Origin: JBELMB01 sp042088665 | Lineage (GTDB): Bacteria; Pseudomonadota; Alphaproteobacteria; Rhodobacterales; Rhodobacteraceae | Reading direction: 5' to 3' | Length of the DNA: 9,436 bases | NCBI GenBank assembly: GCA_042088665.1 | Contig: JBELMB010000198.1 | Location: forward strand, 1 to 9,436 | In this document: positions 5,548-9,436 of the stretch, in pieces | Position numbering within the stretch: position 1 is the first letter of the stretch | How the letters are laid out: each line of letters starts with the position of its first letter | Notes under the pieces: generated by a model | Told to the model about the DNA's origin: nothing | The model's input: only the letters and a program-made list of their open reading frames with translations | Databases searched by the model: none | Translations under genes and position numbers: made by a program

Positions 5548-6558
5548 ATGCTGCCGCCCAGCACGCGCCAGATTGTCGAGTTGGATTCCGTCCCGGCAAA
5601 GCCAAGGCGGTTCGTCTTTGTCCTGTTGGAAAACTTCACGCTGCTCTCCTTTGCCGCCGCGCTGGATTGTTTGCGTCTGGCGAACCGCATGTCGGGCAAG
5701 ACGCTGTATGAATGGCGCGTGGTCGGCGAAGGCGGAGAAAAGGTCCGCTGTTCGACCGGTACGGTTTTTCATCTCGACGGCGATCTGGAGGAACTGCACC
5801 GCGACGACAGCATCGTCGTCTGTGGCGGCGCGGATGTGCAGCAAGCCACCACAAAACGCCTGCTGGCCTGGCTGCGGCGCGAGGCGCGCAAGGGGCTGGT
5901 GATGGGCGGGCTCTGCACCGCCACCTATGCGCTCGCACGTGCCGGTCTGCTGGACGGCAAGCGGGCGACGATCCATTGGGAAAATCAGGACAGCTTTGCC
6001 GAGGAATTCGACGAGGTCGACCTGACCAAATCGGTCTTCACCATCGATGGCAACCGGATCTCCACTGCGGGCGGCACCTCTTCGATCGACCTCTTTTTGC
6101 AGGTCATCGCCAATGAACATGGCGAAGAACTGGCCACGGCGGTGGCGGATCAGCAGATCTACAGCTCCATCCGGACCGATCAGGACACCCAGCGCCTGTC
6201 TGTGCCCACGCGGATCGGCGTGCGCCACCCCAAGCTGAGCCAGGTCATCCAGATGATGGAACAGAACATCGAGGAACCGATCAGCCCGTCTATCCTCGCC
6301 AAGGAAGTGGGCATGTCGACCCGCCAGCTGGAACGGCTGTTCCGCCGCTACCTGAACCGCTCGCCAAAGCGATATTACATGGAGCTGCGCCTGCAAAAGG
6401 CGCGCAACCTGCTGATGCAAACCGACATGAGCGTGATCAACGTGGCGCTGGCCTGCGGCTTTGCCAGCCCCTCGCATTTCTCCAAATGCTACCGGGCGCA
6501 TTATGAGACCACGCCCTACCGAGAGCGTGGCGCACATGCACAAAGGCTGTCGGTCTAG
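5548..6558 (+). CDS. GlxA family transcriptional regulator (DJ-1/PfpI-like domain + AraC HTH)
   Basis: 336 residues. The N-terminal DJ-1/PfpI-like (GATase1-like) domain spans about residues 20-205, starting with F-V-F-V-L-L-E-N-F-T-L-L-S-F. The C-terminal AraC DNA-binding domain spans about 228-325 with two helix-turn-helix units: S-P-S-I-L-A-K-E-V-G-M-S-T-R-Q-L-E-R-L-F (246-265) and S-V-I-N-V-A-L-A-C-G-F-A-S-P-S-H-F-S-K (295-313). The AraC part resembles GbdR/CdhR/ArgR regulators of glycine betaine, carnitine and arginine catabolism in pseudomonads, but no such catabolic genes adjoin it, so the ligand is unknown. Cys123 (G-G-L-C-T-A) and His143 (T-I-H-W-E-N) occupy the places of the nucleophile and histidine of DJ-1 enzymes. 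The start at 5548 is chosen because the purine-rich GAGGAAGGGGG lies 7 nt upstream; an upstream in-frame ATG at 5464 would add 28 atypical residues. Confidence 0.93.
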   Translation: MLPPSTRQIVELDSVPAKPRRFVFVLLENFTLLSFAAALDCLRLANRMSGKTLYEWRVVGEGGEKVRCSTGTVFHLDGDLEELHRDDSIVVCGGADVQQATTKRLLAWLRREARKGLVMGGLCTATYALARAGLLDGKRATIHWENQDSFAEEFDEVDLTKSVFTIDGNRISTAGGTSSIDLFLQVIANEHGEELATAVADQQIYSSIRTDQDTQRLSVPTRIGVRHPKLSQVIQMMEQNIEEPISPSILAKEVGMSTRQLERLFRRYLNRSPKRYYMELRLQKARNLLMQTDMSVINVALACGFASPSHFSKCYRAHYETTPYRERGAHAQRLSV

Positions 6559-6691
6559 GCGCCGGTGGCCTCATGACGGGCGTCAAAGGATCGATCTGAA
6601 ATCGACACCCGCGAGGCGCATTAAGTGTCTTGAAATCCACCACCCCACGGTTGAAAAACGCGGCACTCTACCCCCGTGAGGAATCCGCTCC

Positions 6692-7213
6692 GTGATGACC
6701 GAGGATCGCCTGCACACCGCCCGACTCACCCTGCGCCCGCTGGTCGCGGGCGATCTCGACACCTTGCACGCAATCTTCAGCGACCAGCGCGCGATGCGCT
6801 ACTGGGACCGGCCCGCTTGGCAAGACCGCGAACAGACGCGGGCCTTGCTCACGGCCTTTGCACGGGTGGCACCGGACGATCACCTTGAATACGGCGTCGA
6901 GCACGCTGGCCAATTGATCGGTCGCGTCGGCATGTGGCGCCGGTTCGAGATCGGCTACATCCTGCATCCCGACCATTGGGGACAGGGCTTTGGGCGCGAG
7001 GCGGTTGGCGCGCTGTTGCAGGCCTGCGTGGCGCGCTTTCCGCAGGCTCCGTGCTTTACCGCCGAAGTGGATCCGCGCAACGCGGACTCCTGCAAGCTGT
7101 TGGAACATCTGGGCTTTGCCCGCACCGGTCTGGTGGAGAAGAATTTCGACTATGGCGGCATCGAGATGTGCGACACCGCCTATTACGCTTACACGCCGCC
7201 TGGGCGCGCCTGA
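6692..7213 (+). CDS. GNAT family N-acetyltransferase (RimJ/RimL-like)
   Basis: 173 residues, matching the Acetyltransf_3 (RimJ/RimL) branch of the GNAT superfamily, which moves an acetyl group from acetyl-CoA to an amine: N-terminal protein residues, small amines or antibiotics. The opening T-x-R-L-T-L-R-P-L (residues 9-17) and the motif A acetyl-CoA loop W-G-Q-G-F-G-R-E-A (96-104) are clear. Motif B, N-A-D-S-C-K-L-L-E-H-L-G-F (130-142), is also typical. The acceptor cannot be predicted. The GTG at 6692 is spaced 9 nt from AGGA (6679-6682), and the ATG immediately after it (6695) is an equally possible start. It lies 133 bp after the regulator on the same strand, so cotranscription is possible but not shown. 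The next gene is convergent. Confidence 0.93.
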   Translation: MMTEDRLHTARLTLRPLVAGDLDTLHAIFSDQRAMRYWDRPAWQDREQTRALLTAFARVAPDDHLEYGVEHAGQLIGRVGMWRRFEIGYILHPDHWGQGFGREAVGALLQACVARFPQAPCFTAEVDPRNADSCKLLEHLGFARTGLVEKNFDYGGIEMCDTAYYAYTPPGRA

Positions 7214-7233
7214 TCTGCGCCTCACGTGGGACC

Positions 7234-7269
7234 CCTGCCCGGGCGCGGGTCAGGTCGGGACCCGGCAGG
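7234..7269 (+). terminator. Bulged hairpin after the GNAT gene
   Basis: An outer stem CCTGC (7234-7238) / GCAGG (7265-7269) and an inner stem CGGGTC (7246-7251) / GACCCG (7259-7264) can stack with a left-side bulge, starting 20 bp after the GNAT stop. There is no T tract. It is a plausible but weakly supported terminator. Confidence 0.35.
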
Positions 7270-7380
7270 CTTCACGCCCCGCAGCATGTGCATGAAAGAC
7301 CCTGAGGGCGCGTCCCGAAACAGCGGGTTTGGAAGGATCCGCGGCCAAATGCGCGCGTGGCCCCTCAGGTCGTGGGGATT

Positions 7381-7405
7381 GTCCGGGGCCGGACAAGCCC
7401 CGGAC
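7381..7405. terminator. GC-rich hairpin between convergent genes
   Basis: GTCCGGGGC (7381-7389) and GCCCCGGAC (7397-7405) form a perfect 9-bp stem with a 7-nt loop. It sits between the convergent GNAT and hydrolase genes, 36 bp beyond the hydrolase stop. No T tract follows on either strand, so a bidirectional terminator role rests on position and stem strength only. Confidence 0.45.
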
Positions 7406-7424
7406 TCTGACCGCGCCTCGTCCG

Positions 7425-7452
7425 GATCAGGCCGCCATGATCAGGCCGCCAT
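7425..7452. repeat. Perfect 14-bp tandem duplication over a stop codon
   Basis: GATCAGGCCGCCAT occurs twice with no gap (7425-7438 and 7439-7452). The second copy contains the last three codons and the TGA of the leftward hydrolase gene; the first lies just beyond it. Because 14 is not a multiple of three the extra copy is out of frame with the gene. Confidence 0.95.
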
Positions 7453-8205
7453 GCGGTCCGTGGTCAGGCCCTTGGAATACATCCAGCGCCAGGTCTCCCC
7501 CATGCCTTTTGCCTCTTGCGCGACGGTGAGCCTCGTCGACCTTGGCTCGGCGGTTTCATGGATGTTCGGCATGACCGCCCCCTTGCTATCGGTCGCCACG
7601 CCAACCGTCCCGGTCCCCATAGAAAACGATTCGACGCCTTTCTGGCCATTCGGCCAGCCGCCGATCCCGCCATGGGTGGTCAGGAAGTTATGCGTTTCCA
7701 GATTGCCATTGGTGCCCATTGTGCCGCAATTGCCGAAACTCTGGCGGCTGCGGCCCCTTGGATCGCGCAGCGCGTGAAACGCCCGTGTGACATTGCCCGG
7801 CACCACGGCGGTAAAGCCGTCCTCCATGCTGACGGCGCGGTCAACGGCGTCGAACAGATACATCTCCTGAACGTCAATGTTCTCGATTTGAAAGTTATGC
7901 GCGAGGACCAGGCACGCCGCCGCACCCCGGCTGAACCCGCCGAGAAAGATCTTGCTGTCCGCGCCGCCTTCGGCGCGGCGGGCCATGATCCAATCCCACG
8001 CGTCGGTGATGATCTTCCGGGAACTCGCACCCGTCTTTACGTCTGTGGTCCCCGGAAAATACCTTACGGCATCGAAACCCAGCATTGTCATACGCTTTAC
8101 ATGGCTTTTGGGGCCCTTGAGCGTGTCCTCCACCGGATGGCAAGAGCCCGCCACTGCCGAGGTGTCATTGTTCGACGTCCCGTCGATCGCACAGTAAATA
8201 TACAT
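7441..8205 (-). CDS. DUF2235 / Tle1-like alpha/beta hydrolase
   Basis: 254 residues from the chosen start. The opening strand Y-I-Y-C-A-I-D-G-T-S-N-N-D (2-14) resembles the D-G-T-x-N-N motif of DUF2235 proteins, the fold shared with the Tle1 type VI secretion phospholipase. V-R-Y-F-P-G (47-52) follows, then the nucleophile elbow G-G-F-S-R-G (89-94) with Ser92. Asp119 (L-F-D-A-V) and His178 (T-T-H-G-G-I-G-G) are the likely other members of a Ser-Asp-His triad. There is no signal peptide, membrane segment or secretion adaptor, and no vgrG, hcp or immunity gene nearby, so a secreted effector role is not supported; substrate unknown. It is shorter than most family members, with no C-terminal extension. 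The start at 8205 has AGGGA at 8214-8218; a longer frame to 8271 would begin at TTG with atypical residues. It follows the sugar dehydrogenase by 136 bp on the same strand. Confidence 0.82.
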   Translation of the reverse strand: MYIYCAIDGTSNNDTSAVAGSCHPVEDTLKGPKSHVKRMTMLGFDAVRYFPGTTDVKTGASSRKIITDAWDWIMARRAEGGADSKIFLGGFSRGAAACLVLAHNFQIENIDVQEMYLFDAVDRAVSMEDGFTAVVPGNVTRAFHALRDPRGRSRQSFGNCGTMGTNGNLETHNFLTTHGGIGGWPNGQKGVESFSMGTGTVGVATDSKGAVMPNIHETAEPRSTRLTVAQEAKGMGETWRWMYSKGLTTDRMAA

Positions 8206-8223
8206 TTTCGCCGTCCCTGAAAT

Positions 8224-8264
8224 CAGCCCATGAAACACCGCAACCCTGTGCGGGGGGTGGGCTG
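8224..8264 (-). promoter_or_regulatory. Nested inverted repeat in the hydrolase leader
   Basis: CAGCCCA (8224-8230) pairs with TGGGCTG (8258-8264), enclosing a second stem CCGCA (8238-8242) / TGCGG (8249-8253). The structure ends 5 bp before the hydrolase Shine-Dalgarno, so it would sit in the 5' untranslated leader, or mark the end of the upstream dehydrogenase transcript. No T tract follows on the minus strand. Confidence 0.45.
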
Positions 8265-8341
8265 GTCTCAAGTCGGCGATTGCGCCATTGACTTCTGCGG
8301 CGTGTTGCGTGCTGAGGCGCGGCGGGCAGGTAGGATGCTCC

Positions 8342-9436
8342 TCACTCCACGGGCGTCAGCCGGTACAGCGCGCCCTCGTAGACGCTGAGAAACCACAGAT
8401 GGCCCTCTGGCCCCTGACGCACATCGCGCACGCGGCCGGTGGCTGCGCCGCGGATCTGCTCCACTTCGCGCAGCGGATCGCCGGAAAGGCGCGCGATATA
8501 GTCGAACTTCAGCGAGCCCACGAAAGCACTGCCCTGCCACGCCGAGACGGCGCCATCGTAAAATGTCATGCCAGAGGGCGCGATGGAGGGATCCCAATAG
8601 TGGACCGGCTGCTGCATGCCCTCCCGGGCGGTGCCCGCACCGATCCGCGCCCCGCTGTAATGGGTGCCGTAAGAGATCACCGGCCAGCCAAAATTCGCCC
8701 CGCGCGCCACGGCGTTGACCTCGTCGCCGCCACGCGCGCCGTGTTCATTGACCCAGAGTTGACCCGAACCATCCAGCGCCGCGCCCTGCGGGTTGCGATG
8801 CCCGTAGGACCAGATCTCCGGCAGCGCGCCGGCCTGTCCGACAAAGGGGTTGTCCGCGGGCACGGCCCCGTCACGGGTGATCCGCAGCACCGACCCGTTG
8901 TGCAGCCCCAGATCCTGCGCCGATGGCCGGTCGCCCCGATCGCCCATGGTGACAAACAAGGTGCCGTCCCGCGCCTCCACGATGCGCGAGCCAAAGTGCC
9001 GCCCGCCGGTGGGTCCTGCCGCGCTGGCAAAGATCGTCTTGCCCTCTTCGAGGCGCGTGCCATCGTCCGAAAGCCGTGCGCGGTAGACAGCCGTGCCCGC
9101 GCCGCGGCCTTGTTGCTGCGCATAGGTGAGAAAGATCTCGCGCCGCGTGGCGAAATCACCGGGCACCAGAACGTCCAGCAGGCCGCCCTGCCCGGTCACC
9201 GCCAGATCCTCTGGCAAGCCCGCCACGGCGGTCGGCGCGCCGTCTGCCACCCGCCAGAGCCGACCCGCCCGCTCCGTGATGAGCAAGGCGCCACCGGGCA
9301 GAAAGCCAAAGGACCAGGGCGCGTCCAGCCCGGTCATGATGGCCTCCGCCTGCATCGGGCCAGCCTGGGTGTCGATCCGGGTGTCGACCTGTGCCGTGGC
9401 AGGTGTCGTCACACCCGACAGCGACAGAATCACCGC
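8342..9436 (-). CDS. PQQ-dependent aldose sugar dehydrogenase (YliI/Asd family), 5' end outside the window
   Basis: At least 364 codons of a soluble six-bladed beta-propeller quinoprotein that oxidises aldose sugars in the periplasm using pyrroloquinoline quinone. The frame stays open to the right edge. The visible start L-S-L-S-G-V-T-T-P-A-T-A-Q looks like the end of a signal peptide cleaved after A-T-A, so the true start is probably a few codons beyond the window; the GTG at 9433 is not convincing. Family motifs, counted from that codon: G-L-D-A-P-W-S-F-G-F-L-P (35-46), L-L-I-T-E-R-A-G (50-57), G-G-R-H-F-G-S-R with the putative catalytic base His146, M-G-D-R-G-D (163-168), the E-I-W-S-Y-G-H-R-N-P-Q-G stretch (206-217), and N-E-H-G-A-R-G-G-D-E-V-N (229-240). 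The cofactor must be made elsewhere or imported; no pqq genes are visible. The stop is at 8342, with the hydrolase gene next on the same strand. Confidence 0.95.
   Translation of the reverse strand, partial: AVILSLSGVTTPATAQVDTRIDTQAGPMQAEAIMTGLDAPWSFGFLPGGALLITERAGRLWRVADGAPTAVAGLPEDLAVTGQGGLLDVLVPGDFATRREIFLTYAQQQGRGAGTAVYRARLSDDGTRLEEGKTIFASAAGPTGGRHFGSRIVEARDGTLFVTMGDRGDRPSAQDLGLHNGSVLRITRDGAVPADNPFVGQAGALPEIWSYGHRNPQGAALDGSGQLWVNEHGARGGDEVNAVARGANFGWPVISYGTHYSGARIGAGTAREGMQQPVHYWDPSIAPSGMTFYDGAVSAWQGSAFVGSLKFDYIARLSGDPLREVEQIRGAATGRVRDVRQGPEGHLWFLSVYEGALYRLTPVE

Noticed and set aside
5473..6543. 356-codon minus-strand frame
   Set aside because: Antisense to the GlxA-family regulator, whose domains are unmistakable.
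7441..8271. Type VI secretion effector locus
   Set aside because: The hydrolase resembles Tle1 only in fold motifs. No hcp, vgrG, PAAR, adaptor or immunity gene is visible on either side within the window.

Overview
The window looks like a GC-rich chromosomal segment of an alphaproteobacterium, most probably of the Rhodobacterales/Roseobacter group. Reasons: the yicC-gmk pair with an SSPSGAGKS-type P-loop, a PAS_5 (formerly DUF1457) family protein, a class II (plant/mycobacterial-type) DAHP synthase, a GlxA/GbdR-like AraC regulator and generally high third-position GC. This assignment rests on family knowledge, not on a database search. Nearly everything is ordinary core or housekeeping-type content. 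I see no phage, IS, CRISPR, tRNA or rRNA.

Layout, left to right. 1-241 is gene-free and carries a 15-bp tandem repeat. 242-2301 is a tight leftward operon, yicC (endoribonuclease family) > gmk (guanylate kinase) > gamma-carbonic-anhydrase-like protein; yicC and gmk are 3 bp apart, and gmk overlaps the last gene by ATGA. 2302-2583 is an AT-richer divergent promoter region. 2584-3378 (+) is a PAS_5 protein. 3379-3957 is a 579-bp gene-free convergent interval with a degenerate 14-bp repeat, a strong hairpin terminator and four head-to-tail 30-bp repeats that end 7 bp past the stop codon of the next gene. 3958-5328 (-) is class II DAHP synthase, first enzyme of the shikimate pathway. 5329-5547 is a divergent regulatory region rich in inverted repeats. 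5548-6558 (+) is a GlxA-family AraC regulator and 6692-7213 (+) a RimJ/RimL-type GNAT acetyltransferase. 7214-7440 is a convergent interval with hairpins. 7441-8205 (-) is a compact DUF2235/Tle1-like alpha/beta hydrolase, and 8342 to the right edge (-) a PQQ-dependent aldose sugar dehydrogenase whose 5' end is cut off.

Functionally the genes are mostly independent neighbours: nucleotide/RNA metabolism (yicC, gmk), aromatic amino acid biosynthesis, a regulator with unknown targets, and a periplasmic sugar oxidation enzyme. The unusual part lies between the genes. Short tandem repeats of different sequence sit at or just beyond the 3' ends of four genes (periods 15, 14, 30 and 14 bp). The 30-bp array is the most notable, because each unit can fold into a hairpin in the DAHP synthase sense strand and one variant unit changes a G-U pair to a G-C pair. 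I found no convincing evidence of an undescribed multi-gene system.
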